DNA of 64,000 bases from Paragonimus skrjabini miyazakii (lineage: Eukaryota; Platyhelminthes; Trematoda; Plagiorchiida; Troglotrematidae), in assembly GCA_014338405.1 (NCBI GenBank), contig JTDE01000242.1, positions 165,880 to 229,879 of the forward strand, read 5' to 3'. The stretch's first letter is position 1. Every line of letters starts with the position of its first letter. The notes beneath the pieces were generated by a model. It saw nothing but the letters and a program-made list of their open reading frames with translations, was not told where the DNA came from and made no database searches. Made by a program: the position numbers and the translations under genes. Shown one piece after another: positions 1-10,172 of the stretch.

Positions 1-840
1 GAGGCGTATACATTACTACCCATCACGTCTATGTTAATTGTTTGATTTGACTTGATCTGATAATAGTCTCTATTCTTGTATGAAATGTTTCCTAGACCAT
101 CATGGAGAATTAGTTATACATGATTCTTTTTACTTAATGAAACTAATCGGACTGAAAGATGATCGATTCGTAAGACATCAATTCACCTACATTTGAGAAA
201 GCAAATTTTATAATGACCATCATAAACTCGATAACCTGGATTATTTCGCTAGCTGCTTATTTTTTCACTTACTGTTGCTCTCCGCTTGCTCTGCCACTTT
301 CTAATGTATGTTGAGCGCACTCCGTCGCCAGGCTAGTTTGCTTTAATGTTATTGTAAATCGATTAAATATGTTAACTGCAGCCCGTTTTTTGGTGGAATC
401 TACCCGGTTTACAGTGGCCCACCTCCTTTAGGAAGCATGCTCCATGACAGGCAAAATCGATCTTCCAAGACATTAATCCAGTTTGCCACATTTACGCAGT
501 CAAGTTTTCACTTAGGTTCAATGTCAGAGATTGTGCCAAACTATGATGTGATATAGAATAGAACAGAACTTTGCACTGAACTACGAGCGGAATCACGATA
601 ATACCTCGAACAGGTTGTACACCGAATCTCTTTGTAGATCTTATTGTGACAAGCGAACTAAGAATGTTTTCTCTATCAAGCACTGTGCACGTCTCACACT
701 TCGCACAAATATGTTCTACTCGGCAACAGTGTTGGACAAAAATGGGTACTGCTAAGTATTCCGGTATTTGGCTAATTTCAGATTGAACATCACTCAAATT
801 TGACCTCAAACGTCACATTCCTGTAAACTTTTAAATCAAC
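1..840. other. No recognisable gene or repeat
   Basis: The frames are short and interrupted. A minus-strand open frame of 105 codons (492-809) resembles nothing I recognise and lacks gene-like context. The stretch ends where an LTR-like repeat begins. Confidence 0.5.
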
Positions 841-1255
841 CTATTAGGAGATGCGTCTCCTAACGAAGCAGTTAAGGCAAATCACATCATATCGACTGAT
901 CGATCCGGCTTCGAGTGAACTGATCTGTTTTAGCTCACTTAGTTAATAAATCTCACTTGGTTAATGAGATTGCAGCTGCGCGATCGAATGTTATTTGAAC
1001 TGTTTTGTCGCGTAAATTTTCTGACGCCCCCTAAAACGTGATTGGTTCTAAAGCTCTGAATGCCATATACAATCGTCTCGTTTGATTTGCTACGCGTCTT
1101 GCCGGCCACGCATAGTATTCATTTCGCCCTATGAATTTAGAGCCTCTGTGGCCTCATTCTGACTCGTCTCGTCCTTCCAATAAACACTATCGCCGTATCT
1201 ATTCTTTTTCTCGGTTCTGGGTCAAGCGATTGTGTACTTACCAAAATGAACGGTC
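841..1255 (+). repeat. Solo LTR-like repeat (LTR family C)
   Basis: This stretch matches, over about 400 bp, the reverse complement of 40540-40945. Shared blocks include the start (GATGCG then TCTCC..AACGA.GCAG), a TTTAGAGCCT block, a TTCCAATAAAC polyadenylation-like block and the end (TTTCTCGGTT.TGGGTCAAGCGATTG). No coding frame accompanies either copy, so both look like solo LTRs of one retrotransposon family. The family (Gypsy or BEL) cannot be named without the interior. Boundaries are approximate. Confidence 0.6.
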
Positions 1256-1280
1256 CAATAAAACCCCTTTCAAAAAGTAG

Positions 1281-1324
1281 CACTATACTCGAGTTTCATT
1301 CGCGTTAAGGTTCGCCGTAAGTGC
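1281..1324 (-). ncRNA. Decayed hammerhead ribozyme of a SINE-like repeat
   Basis: Read on the minus strand, the flanks (GTGGCAACAATATGCACT before, TAGTGCTACTTT after) and the GAAACTCGAGT block match the intact hammerhead copies at 60740 and 61172. The CUGANGA core is lost and stem II is scrambled, so this is a dead copy. A degraded tRNA-like B box sits just upstream on the same strand. Confidence 0.6.
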
Positions 1325-2844
1325 ATATTGTTGCCACTTACGGGGTTAGAACTCCGGCTACAGCAACAATATTGGACAAAAACAAGTGTGATACTGAACA
1401 AGGTGTCGGGTGTACTGTTTAGAATAATTCGTCCAGTTATTCAGTTGGTTCGCCCCTCTCTAGGTATAAAGCTAGCACAACTGCGTGTGAGGCTGTTCAT
1501 GGCAACTCAACTGCATTAATAACATCCACAACGAAATTTGTAGCTTCCGCGAAGGCAGGAAACGCGCGATTGGAGTATGAAGTAAACTAGGTTTTTAGGT
1601 TGAAATCCCTATCCAGAAAACTGTTTCTGCGATAGGACATCTCCGTGTTAATTTGAGCCAACTACCTGTCCAAGCAGATCCCTCTTTACCCACATACTTT
1701 ATTAAAGCATTCCCACAGTGGTTTTTCATACTGACCGTAACAATAACAAAACTTGATTTTTGTCTGGGTAATCTGAAATCGGTTGGAATGTTTTGCTAAC
1801 TAACTTTTAAACTAAAACTCTAACCCAAGGACAGCTAAGTAGGAAGTGTGATTTTATTAAGGGTCATATATAATTAAACACCAGGTACTTTCCAGGATTG
1901 AGACTAGTGTAGTTAAAACAATAGCAAGATCTCACAGTACTCGTTAAACCTAGCGGGAATAAATGGAAGTTATCATTTCAACCAATGAGACAATTATAGA
2001 CTACAAGTTCAGGAACCCTAACCTGCGGCTGCTGTACTTGGTTCCTGCAATCTCTGCTGTTGGGTCATTAACCTGTCACTGCCGTTCTCCCGGTATCGGT
2101 TGTGATGTGCTCTTATGTCTGCTATCTCACTGACCTAAGCACCGTGTTATATTTCGTTCTGTATGTATCTCCGTAGTCTTGCTGTGATAAATTCACAGTG
2201 AACATTTTTTCCCTTTGCTAAACGCAACGCATATTTTGAACTGCATTACAAACTACTCACTCCACCTTTACACAGTTTTGTACCAGTTCATCTCACTGTG
2301 TCCACCCCAACAGTATTAACTGTCAACTGCTGACGGGTATTTTTCATTCACAGACCCCTATTATTTTAAGGTTACGCATTTTGCTAATTATTTATTGTTT
2401 CTACACAAAGGTGGTTTGACTTGGGTACATCTACAACAGTTCATCTTGTTCCGCTCGATTCCAGAGATTTCTCGTTGTTCAGACTAGGCTCTTGTAAGAG
2501 TGGATTCTAAGAGATTTTGTAACACCGTTGTCAAAATTTTGATTGACAAAGTTCGAACAAGTGAATTAAGCGACCTTTTAGGTTAGTTTTTCCTAATCAA
2601 GTTTTCATGCCGTAGTAATAATCTCCTAACCGTTTCAGAATATTTCACAGGTTTATAAGTTTGTAGGACAACGGGAAAAAGTTCAATTTTTTATGCCTTT
2701 TTGCATTTGTGTTGGTCATGTTGAAACAGTTCGACAGACTAAGACCCTGTTTGATTATCATCAGTTAACTACTTACGACAATGAAAACAAAGCCTCAGTG
2801 CCTTGACTCTGTGTATTGTCACGGACCTTGGAAAATACAGTAAA
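1325..2844. other. No recognisable gene
   Basis: An AT-rich stretch with no supported exon or element. A 63-codon frame at 1328-1519 is in flanking sequence of the decayed SINE and is not convincing as a gene. Confidence 0.45.
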
Positions 2845-3000
2845 ACGCTTTAATATAGGTTGAACATCTCCCACAATTTATCGCAGCTTTTGCATTCCCA
2901 TAGACTTTCCAGTCGGCCCCTTTCGAAAAGAAGCACTAGACTCGAGTTTCGCTCTCATTAGAGATCGTCTGTAGTGCATATCATCGCCACTGCCGGGACT
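2845..3000 (-). mobile_element. Partial hammerhead-SINE copy, minus strand
   Basis: The reverse complement carries the end of the tRNA-like region (TTCAAGTCCCGG), the hammerhead, then the conserved tail (GGGGCCGACTGG, AGTCTATGGGAATGC, TTGTGGG.GATGTTCAA). It is the 3' part of the same unit found complete at 60722-61297. It lies head-to-head with the plus-strand copy starting at 3004. Confidence 0.8.
2933..2977 (-). ncRNA. Hammerhead ribozyme, core-mutated copy
   Basis: On the minus strand stem I (GCACTA with TAGTGC), stem II, GAAA and the GTC cleavage triplet are all present. The first core box reads CAGACGA instead of CTGACGA, so the invariant U4 is replaced. From known hammerhead biochemistry this should abolish or cripple self-cleavage. 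The stem II outer pair is also changed. Confidence 0.8.
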
Positions 3001-3003
3001 TGA

Positions 3004-3420
3004 ATCATCGTCAAGTCAACAAGTCAATGATTTCTGTGATTTCAACTTGCAGAGAAGTCCTAGTCGATGGGTCATCGGTTGGAATTAACAGACAGTAACT
3101 GTGTCTCCTATCGAGACAATCGGGCAACCTGGTCATTACTCACAAACGAAAGCGGTTGAGCGTTCACATATGATAATCCGGTCGTACCTAATGTGACGTC
3201 AATGGCGCAGTCGTAACCACGGTTGCCTCATGAAGTCCCGGCAGTGGCTAGAGGATATGCACTACTGACGAGCTCTAATGAGTGTGAAACGCGAGTCTAG
3301 TGCTTCTTTTCGAAAGGGGCCGACTGGATAGTCTATGGGAATGCGACAGTTGTGATCAATTGTGGGCGATGTTCAATCTATATGAAAATCAAAATCCCCT
3401 ACTACTCATCAGTAAAACGT
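3004..3420 (+). mobile_element. Hammerhead-SINE copy with tRNA-like promoter
   Basis: The unit runs from the CAAGTCAATGATTTCTGTG body through a tRNA-like A box (ATGGCGCAGTCGTA, about 3202), a shortened B-box region (the GTTCAA part is deleted, leaving AAGTCCCGG), the hammerhead at 3259-3303 and the conserved tail ending in CTACTACTCATCAGTAA. Homologous units lie at 45660-46200 and 60722-61297. Damage to the B box suggests this copy is not transcribed by pol III now. Confidence 0.82.
3259..3303 (+). ncRNA. Hammerhead ribozyme, intact core
   Basis: Stem I is GCACTA (3259-3264) with TAGTGC (3298-3303). The core box CTGACGA lies at 3265-3271, GAAA at 3286-3289, and a minimal stem III (A-U and C-G closing GCGA) precedes the cleavage triplet GTC, so the predicted cut is 3297/3298. 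Stem II (GCTCT with AGTGT) has one U-U mismatch and a G-U pair. It fits the type I hammerheads known from schistosome Sm-alpha SINEs. Activity is inferred. Confidence 0.85.
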
Positions 3421-3834
3421 CTTAAGCTAAGAAGGTGCGGTATGATTTGCTGTTTTGGTTGCAGAACGAAAGCAACACATTTACAACCTGATTAAACCCA
3501 GTGTAAGTTGAAAATCAAACGTACCATAACCGTGCAACAAAGTGCAAATATCAAAGGCATTAAGCATTACAATCTCTACAGTCAGAAGACAGTCTTGTTC
3601 AGTTCTCTATAAGTCTAAAGTAAGTATCTTCAGATGTGAAAAAGGAAACGAACTTGTGGAGCTAAAAACACTGCGTTGTGTCATATCAAGATCGAATATT
3701 GAATCCAATCGTAGAGGTATACTGGTAGCTCAAACAAACAAGCAGTCAGAACAAACAAACATACGCAAGGGGACACACTTATTCGGATGGTATTGGTCCG
3801 GAAGCTAGTTGGTTTCGAACTGAAAAACACAAAA

Positions 3835-4245
3835 TTTCAACTGTCGCATTTCCGTGAACTTTCCATTCAGCCTATTTTAAAAAGAAGCACTAAACTGGAG
3901 TTTCACACTCATTAGAGCTCGTCAATAGTACATACCCTTGCCACGGCCGGGAGTAGAACTCCGGCCACGCTTTCATGAGGCAGCCCTGTTGGCCACTGCG
4001 CCACTGACCTCACACTAGTCGTGAGCGAATTAACATCTGTGAACGCCCGATCACATTCGCTTGTGTATAATGATCAGGTTGCCCGACTGTCTCGAGAGCA
4101 GACAGTTAATCTGTTATCTCTAATCGATAACCTAGCGATTACGATTTCCTAGACAGGTCGAAATCGGCGGTGCAATTTGACCTGCTAGGCAATATTTCAG
4201 ACTACGGTCGGAGTTAACGATACAGTTACTTTCTCCTATCAAGAT
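3835..4245 (-). mobile_element. Diverged hammerhead-SINE copy, minus strand
   Basis: On the minus strand this contains the body (AACTGTC.CG..TCGAG, GGTTGCCCGACTG), a tRNA-like part (GTGGCCAACAGGGCTGCCTCATGA) and a decayed hammerhead at 3887-3931. Similarity to the plus-strand copy at 3004-3420 is clear but lower than between that copy and the one at 45.7 kb. Confidence 0.7.
3887..3931 (-). ncRNA. Decayed hammerhead ribozyme
   Basis: Stem I is GTACTA/TAGTGC, the core is TTGACGA (C3 lost), stem II carries the same U-U mismatch as the 3259 copy, and the triplet before the cleavage site is GTT. Two conserved positions are changed, so cleavage is unlikely. Confidence 0.72.
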
Positions 4246-4260
4246 GAATGGCAACCCATT

Positions 4261-4549
4261 TGTTGTATCTGCACTACACACTGAAGTGAGAACTCAAAGG
4301 AGTTAGGAGGACCCTTGTGTATCCTGACTGAGGCAGCATGAAAGGGAAATACACGCAACAATGAATAAAGTTTACAGTGAATGTATCGATGATCCAATAA
4401 CAAGCCTATGAGAAAAGTACAAAGCATGTCTGGTCGCATGTGACCTTTGATACCGGCATGTGTGAAATGGGATGGTGCACTTGAGTGAGCGATTGTGTGC
4501 GTGTATGTGTGCATGCACATTCAGGAACGTAACATAGATGGACCGTACA
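4261..4549 (-). repeat. 3' LTR of the deleted element (LTR family A)
   Basis: 289 bp, TGT...ACA on the minus strand. It holds a CA/TG-rich tract near its start, a TTCTCATAGGCTTGTTA block and a CAACAAATG-flanked end. It is homologous to 5374-5630 and to the solo copy at 14737. Confidence 0.75.
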
Positions 4550-4559
4550 CCTCTCCTCG

Positions 4560-5371
4560 TTGAAAAATGAATATGTCACAAGTACGATACTTGTGACTTT
4601 TACAACCAGTGTCACATCGCGTGTCTCTGATGACTGTAGCATTTGTGAATCCCTCTTCAGATTTACTAGCCGTAGATATTCGGAAGTCAGCTCCTGCAAG
4701 GAGAAAGATTGTGTTGAGTCGAGTTTCGCTAATAACCTGGTCCGGGTGTCAGCATCTGCTGTTGTTGTGAAGCCAGAAACAAAAATCAATGACTTGAATT
4801 GATCATCTGATATCTTTTTCAACTGAAATCTTTCACATTTTCTGTCCACTCTTCCCGATTATGAAACAATACCTTCGTTCGGTTGTCGTGCGATTTTCAA
4901 ACAGTTGTAAGGTATATTGAAAAGTGATGTGCGTTATCCAAATATAGTTGAAAGTATGGAGAAGGTCTCCTGTAAACTGTAGTCTCGAGAGGGATTTGGT
5001 AGAATGAAGTCGCAATACTGAGTGTGTTCACTGGCACCTAATTTCTGCATCAGTAGGCGCACTTTAGCTGGCTCATCCAACGTTGCACCATCAACAACAA
5101 ATATATCCTCATAACGTCTGTACCATGAAAGAAAGGTGATTCCGCCTTCTGCATCATAAACAAACTCCGGAAAGCCACTGGCCAGTAGTTCCTTTAACTT
5201 GATATCTTCTGGAATGCTGGGACTTGTAGGCTGGAGGAAAAGTCTGTACGCTAGAACTTCCAATAATTTAGTATTCTGCTGAATCTGCGTTTGCTGCTGA
5301 GTCTGAGCCTGCTGCTGCTTCTGCTGTAATAGTCGAAGTAAGAGCGTGTTGTCAGTCATCTCTGTCGCCAA
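4560..5371 (-). pseudogene. Truncated retrotransposon gag
   Basis: The minus-strand frame 5371-4934 begins with a Gln-rich stretch (LLQQKQQQAQTQQQTQIQQ) followed by a capsid-like region (FVYDAEGGITFLSWYRRYEDIF, then KVRLLMQKLG). After a frame change, 4849-4560 continues with a typical Gypsy gag segment (CERFQLKKISDDQFKSLIF, then DADTRTRLLAKLD and LQELTSEYLRLV). No zinc knuckle is reached: the frame runs straight into the LTR about 240 codons in. The first in-frame ATG is at about 5359. The call rests on resemblance to K02A2.6-type Gypsy gags and on the flanking LTRs. Confidence 0.72.
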
Positions 5372-5373
5372 AC

Positions 5374-5630
5374 TGTTATATCTGCACTACATACTGAAGT
5401 GAGTTGTGTATCCTGATTGAGGTAGCATGAAAGTGAATTACACGTAACAATGAATAGAGTTTACAGTGAACGTATCGATGAGCCAGTAACAAGCCTATGA
5501 GAAAAGTACCAAGCATGTCTGGCCGCATGTGACCTTTGCAACCGGTAGGTGTGAAACGGGCGGTTCACGTGAGTGGGCGATTGAGTGCGTGCGTGCGTGC
5601 GTGTGTGGGTGTGCATAGATGGTCCGTACG
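5374..5630 (-). repeat. 5' LTR of the deleted element (LTR family A)
   Basis: 257 bp copy. Relative to the 3' LTR it lacks about 30 bp, including AACTCAAAGGAGTTAGGAG, and has its own CGTG microsatellite (5587-5612). The difference shows the element is not recent. Confidence 0.72.
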
Positions 5631-5831
5631 CCAATCATTTCTCACAACGGTTGATCGGTCCCATAGGATACTTCAGTTGTGCCTCATTCGGTGTTAACAA
5701 CGCAATGCTTAACATGGTTGCCGCATGAAAGCTTGACTACACTTCTAAACCTGGCCGTTGCAAAGAAATGGCGTGTTGAACAATAAAGATTGTGCTTTAT
5801 TGGACGCCTTTTTGCTACACTGGTACCGTGC

Positions 5832-6995
5832 CCTGAACACAACGCAGTGAAGCTGTCATGGCCTAACCAATTTGGGGATGGAGACATGGAAGAGTTGCTG
5901 TCGGAATTTGAGGCGATTGCGGCGTGAGACGGATTGAAAAGCGAAACACAACTTTTGACGGCATTGGGAACACTACTCACCGGACGGGCGAAAGCTGTCA
6001 ATGCCTTGAGCAAACAAACCAAGAGCGCAATATCGTATCAAGAAACACGGACCGCACTGATTCAAAAGTTTACAAAGAAACAAGACCGAGAACGGGCAAT
6101 GGACCGGTTTTATGGTGCCGGATTTTGCGACATTCAAGATTCCCTGGTTCATTATCAACACTTTTTACGACAGTTGACGTTGGGCTTACCGCAGGCTGAT
6201 GAGAAAACGAAGGATAGATTGGTGATGGATCAGGTTAACCAGAGTTTGCCACCGGAGTTGCAGGAGAGCGTTCAGATGGCCGAGTATTGTGGGATCACGG
6301 ACATCGAACGGCTAATCGGAATTGCACAGCGACAACCCGTACGGACACAAGTCGGACGGCTGGAAGTCAGGCAGCTTGAACAGAGAGTGGACCAGTTGAC
6401 GAAGACAGTGGAAGGTTCGAAGACGAATATGGAACTAAGAGGAGAACAAGCTAGACGGGCACGTGGACAACCTCGTCGTAATCATTGTTTTGTTTGTAAT
6501 GGGGTGGGACACTTTGCCCGCCAGTGCCCTAACAGACATCTTCGTTCTTGTTTTTCGGTGGTAACGGATTATCATGGGGGCGTTCCACGGGTAAAGGTTC
6601 TGATCGAGGGAGAGCAAAAGATTGCGATAGTAGATACGGGAGCGGGTGCGTCTAATACAGGCAGAGTGCCAGGATTGCCCGTTAGGTCCGGTAATTGGCA
6701 GGTAGTTACGATCGGACGGACGGCGTTAAAGGTGCTGGGGACTCAGAATGTTGAGATCCAGATAGGTAATACCAGGCTACGCCACGCAACTTTAGTGATT
6801 GACAATGTGGAAGAGACTATAATAGGCGCCGATCTGTTACGACGACTGAAAGCAAGCGTAGACCTGGAGAGGAATGAGTTGCGTGTTGAAGGCGATGTCG
6901 TGAAGTTGCATCGTGAAGATACGAAGGATCAATGCCGAATGGGTAGTGTCTCGGTAAAATCCCTGCCAGAGTGTCCGATCCCAGCCATCCGGTAG
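5832..6995 (+). pseudogene. Gypsy-1 Gag and aspartic protease (broken)
   Basis: In one frame: capsid-like gag (LLSEFEAIAA, stop at 5925, then DGLKSETQLLTALGTLLTG), a nucleocapsid zinc knuckle CX2CX4HX4C (CFVCNGVGHFARQC, about 6485-6526), then a retropepsin whose catalytic motif reads IAIVDTGAGAS with its Asp at 6633, followed by the ILG-like motif TIIGADLLRRL. An in-frame TAG at 6993 separates it from pol, which continues in the same frame. Gag packages the RNA and the protease would process the polyprotein. The stops make it non-functional as it stands. Confidence 0.88.
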
Positions 6996-7010
6996 TGTGT
7001 TAGTGGGTTT

Positions 7011-8339
7011 GCTGATTTGTTTACTAACGCGGATGATCAATACGGATTCTGTACGTGGATGGAACACTCCATAGAGTTACAGCCGGGCGAGGAATGCAGA
7101 CCAGTATATCGGCGGATACCATTCAAGTTGATTCCGGAAGTGAAATGACAGTTAAAGGAGATGTTGGAGAAAGCAATACTCCAGAGGACAAGCAGCCCAT
7201 TTTCGTCACCGGTCGTGTTGACTAGGAAAGCGGACGGAACCTACCGATTTTGTGTCGACTTCAGAGAGCTGAACCGAGTGACGAACAAAGATGCGTTCCC
7301 GATGCCTCAGATGGGAGAGATTTTTGCACAGCTGCATGAAGCTAGAGTACTATCCCTCATTGATTTGCGCACTGGTTACTGGCAACTACCAATGGCACGG
7401 AAGGACGGAGTGAAGACTGCGTTTTGTGTGAACGGACAGCAATACGAGTTCCTTAGGATGCCATTTGGTCTATGCAGTGCTCCAGCGACCTTCAGACGTC
7501 TCTTGCTTCGCATTCTGGAGGGTCAAGAGAGAGTGAATATATACGGAGATGACATCATTGTATTCTTCAGGACAGTGTCGGAACACGTGGACAGGCTGCG
7601 AGCAGTGTTGCAACGAATCGATGCTGCCGGCCTAAAACTGAGTAGTAAGAAGTGCTAAATAGACCGCAGTTCAATCGTCTGTTTGGGACACACGGTTGGT
7701 AATGGAAAAATCCAACCACTGCCAGAGAAGTTGACAGCCATCAAGAACTTCCCGACACCAAAATCGAAGCGGCAACTGAGGTGCTTCCTCAGAATGGTCG
7801 GTTACGATTCCAAATTTACGCCAAGGTTCTCCCAGAAAGCATATCCTCTGTTCCAATTGCCGAGAATGGACAGGAAATTTTTATGGACTGAGGACTTGGA
7901 GGTGGCGTTCAAGGAACTCAAACAGGAGGCTGCCAGCTTTCGACGATGCCCGACAATCCCAAAATCGAATGAGCCATTTACAGTGTCAGTTGACGCAAGT
8001 GATATCGGGATCGGGGCAGTTCTTTCACAACCGTCGGGGGCAATTTAGTATGCCAACCGAGTACTGAAGGAAGCAGACGGAAAGTATTCCACTACGGAGA
8101 AAGAATACCTAGCTATTGTCTGGGCGCTGGAGAAGTGGAGGATCTATCTGATAGCGACCACCTTTCATGTTGAGACCGACCACAAACCCCTGATCCGGCT
8201 GAAGACGGCGAAGGATCCACGTGGACGACTGGCGCGCTGGGCACTCCGATTACAAGAGTTCAACTTTACCATCGGACATGTTAACGACACGGACAATGAG
8301 GTACCCGATGCACTGTCGCGACCGATACAGGAAAGTGAG
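7011..8339 (+). pseudogene. Gypsy-1 reverse transcriptase and RNase H (broken)
   Basis: The frame continues from gag-protease. RT motifs in order: FCVDFRELNRVTNKDAFPMP, SLIDLRTGYWQLPM, EFLRMPFGLCSAPATF, and the catalytic box YGDD (7542-7553) where most Gypsy elements have Y(L/V)DD. The RT thumb and connection follow. RNase H shows its carboxylates: Asp in VSVDASDIGIGAVL (7992), Glu in TEKEYLAIVWALEKW and Asp in VETDHKPL, ending with DNEVPDALSR. In-frame stops lie at 7146, 7656 and 8046, each a single codon in otherwise conserved sequence. Confidence 0.9.
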
Positions 8340-9763
8340 TTGCCGACTGAAGCTATACCCGTGAACGCAGCATTGATTGCTGATAAAGACATCTTGGCCA
8401 GTCAGCAGCAAGACCCTCAAGTACACGAAATATGTGAACCTCTACTGGCAAGGACCAAACCCAAGAGGTTGACTTCGAGACTGAACGAACTGTTACAAAT
8501 CTGGGACCGGCTACACCTGGAGAACGATCAACTAGTCGTCGAGGTAGAGGTGCAGAAGGGACTGCGACCTCGAAGATTGCCATTTATCCCAGTGGGCCAG
8601 GGGGAATGCGTGATTCAGTTGGCACACAGAGATGTTCACATGGGACGAGAACGCGTATACAATCTATTGCGGCGTAGAGTATTTTGGCCCACAATGCGGA
8701 AAGATGTGATTGGCTTCATTCGAGCCTGCCCCAACTGTCAGCAGAATCGAGAGACAATGATGACAACACCGCCCATGCAATTGATCGTAACAGAGGAGGC
8801 CGCCTACACCTGGGATATAGACATTTTTGGCCCGCTGCCAACAAGTACGAATGGAAATCGCTACATAGTTGTCATAACTGACCATTTCACACGATGGGTG
8901 GAGGCCATTCCAATGGCAGATCAAACGGGCGGAACGGTTGCACACGCTTTCATGAACAACATTCTGGTTTGCTTTAGAGTACCACACAGAGTTATCGCGG
9001 ACCAGGGCCTGTGTTTTGAGGGTAGCCATTTAAGGAGATGCTGAGGAATTGGAAGATTCAGCGCCGGAGAACATCGCCGTACCATCCACAGACGAACGGG
9101 TTGGCAGAGCGGTTCAATCGTATAATGAAAGAATGGCTGAATAGTAGAGGCAATAACTGGGAGGAGCGATTACCGGATGTTTTGGTTGGATATCGCACAA
9201 CGAAGCAGGCAACAACCGAGAGTTCCCTATTTGAGCTGACATACGGGAGGGAGCCAAGGATACTCTTGGATATCTGCGTGTCCAAAGACAGAGAGGGGCG
9301 ATTATTATCGCAAGAACGACAACACCTGGAACACCTTGCTCTTGAGCGGACAACAGAAAGACAACGCCGGAATAATCGAAGATATGACGTGAGGCACGAC
9401 ACACACAAAAGGCGCCCGTTCAGGATCGGAGACCAGGTGAAAGTGAGAGATTATAGCCGACCAGAAACATCCGGCCCCGGCGCAGGAAAATTTAGAAGGC
9501 GATGGAATGGACCATTTACCATCATGAGCCGCAAGAATACGAGCTTCCAAATCAAACAAGGTCCTCGTGGGCGATGGGTCAATGGTGTACACTTGGCACC
9601 CTGGCACAATCGCGGCAAGTTCCTTAAAGGAAGGTCGAGTGTGGTGGATTGTCAGGCCGGAGGTGAGAGTAATCAAACACTCGGTGGAATACCTCGACGT
9701 GGGAGAAGTTACGTCCAAAAACCCACAACGGGCGGATGGCGGACAACGGGGGCAATCGGATGA
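8340..9763 (+). pseudogene. Gypsy-1 integrase (one frameshift)
   Basis: An HHCC zinc-binding domain (HRDVHMGRERVYNLL then CPNCQQ) precedes the catalytic core: first Asp in WDIDIFGPLP (8820), second Asp in VIADQG (9000), Glu in NGLAERFNR (9107). A single frameshift near 9025-9035 separates the second Asp from the Glu. The C-terminal part holds the SPYHPQTNG motif, the YR.TKQ..T..SLFELTYGR motif and a GPFTIM-type DNA-binding region. No chromodomain is seen. All three catalytic acidic residues survive. Confidence 0.9.
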
Positions 9764-10172
9764 GACATCTCTCAACCGGATCGGACCAACAGGCGAGACA
9801 TTGCAGGTAAAATAGAATGGACGACGAAATCGGAGGCGCGATTATATCAACACCCGCAGGAATATCTCGACATGGTCGTGGAGGACAGTCAAAGCTCACA
9901 GTGGATTGATGGAAGACAACACGAGCGACCGGACGAGCAATCGCTCAACGAAATCGGACCAACAGACGAAGAATGGTAGGCGGAACCCCTCTCCCCGATA
10001 GACGGCGCCGATCACACACATAAACCGGGCAGAAGTGCACATGACGCGTGAGCGAAAACCTGGGGGCGTTGTGGACTGGAATGCTGACTCATGAACGCGA
10101 GCGCGCGTGTGGCATGGTAACTGGCGTGTTGGACAATACAGAATGTGATTTACTGGACGCCTTTTCGCTACA
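9764..10172 (+). repeat. Gypsy-1 3' region and 3' LTR (LTR family D)
   Basis: Homologous, on the opposite strand, to 13472-13819: shared blocks include GTGGTGGATT.TCA, CACTCGG.GGAATAC, ACGTCCAAAA.CCCACA and the terminal GACGCCTTTTCGCTACA. Homology starts already near 9640, before the integrase frame ends. The exact LTR start is unresolved. A TGGACAATACAGAATGTG block near the end corresponds to a TATA/poly(A)-like block (CAATAAAG) in the 5' copy. Confidence 0.65.

Larger units (their letters stand above)
4261..5630 (-). mobile_element. Internally deleted LTR element (TRIM-like) carrying only half a gag
   Basis: Two direct repeats (4261-4549 and 5374-5630) share most of their length, begin TGTACGG.CCATCTATG on the minus strand and end in ACA. 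The 824-bp interior starts with a candidate primer-binding site (TGGCGACAGAG, 2-3 nt after the LTR), carries a truncated gag, and ends in a purine tract (GAGGAGAGG) touching the 3' LTR. Protease, reverse transcriptase and integrase are absent. Thus all cis signals for reverse transcription are present but pol is missing, the layout of a non-autonomous element mobilised in trans. The flanks (ccatt/ccaat) do not form a perfect target-site duplication. Confidence 0.75.
5770..10172 (+). mobile_element. Gypsy LTR retrotransposon 1, nearly full length
   Basis: The 5' LTR end (GACGCCTTTTTGCTACA, ending 5819) matches the 3' LTR end (GACGCCTTTTCGCTACA, ending 10172). One base after the 5' LTR a candidate primer-binding site starts (TGGTACCGTGCCC, 5821). 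Gag with a zinc knuckle, protease, RT, RNase H and integrase follow in Gypsy order. LTR start points could not be fixed, because only about 50 bp at the 5' LTR end are clearly like the 3' LTR. A further copy of the LTR lies at 13472-13819. Confidence 0.88.

Noticed and set aside
9058..9408. Long antisense frames under the integrase
   Set aside because: Shadows of the Gypsy-1 coding strand, with no motifs of their own.
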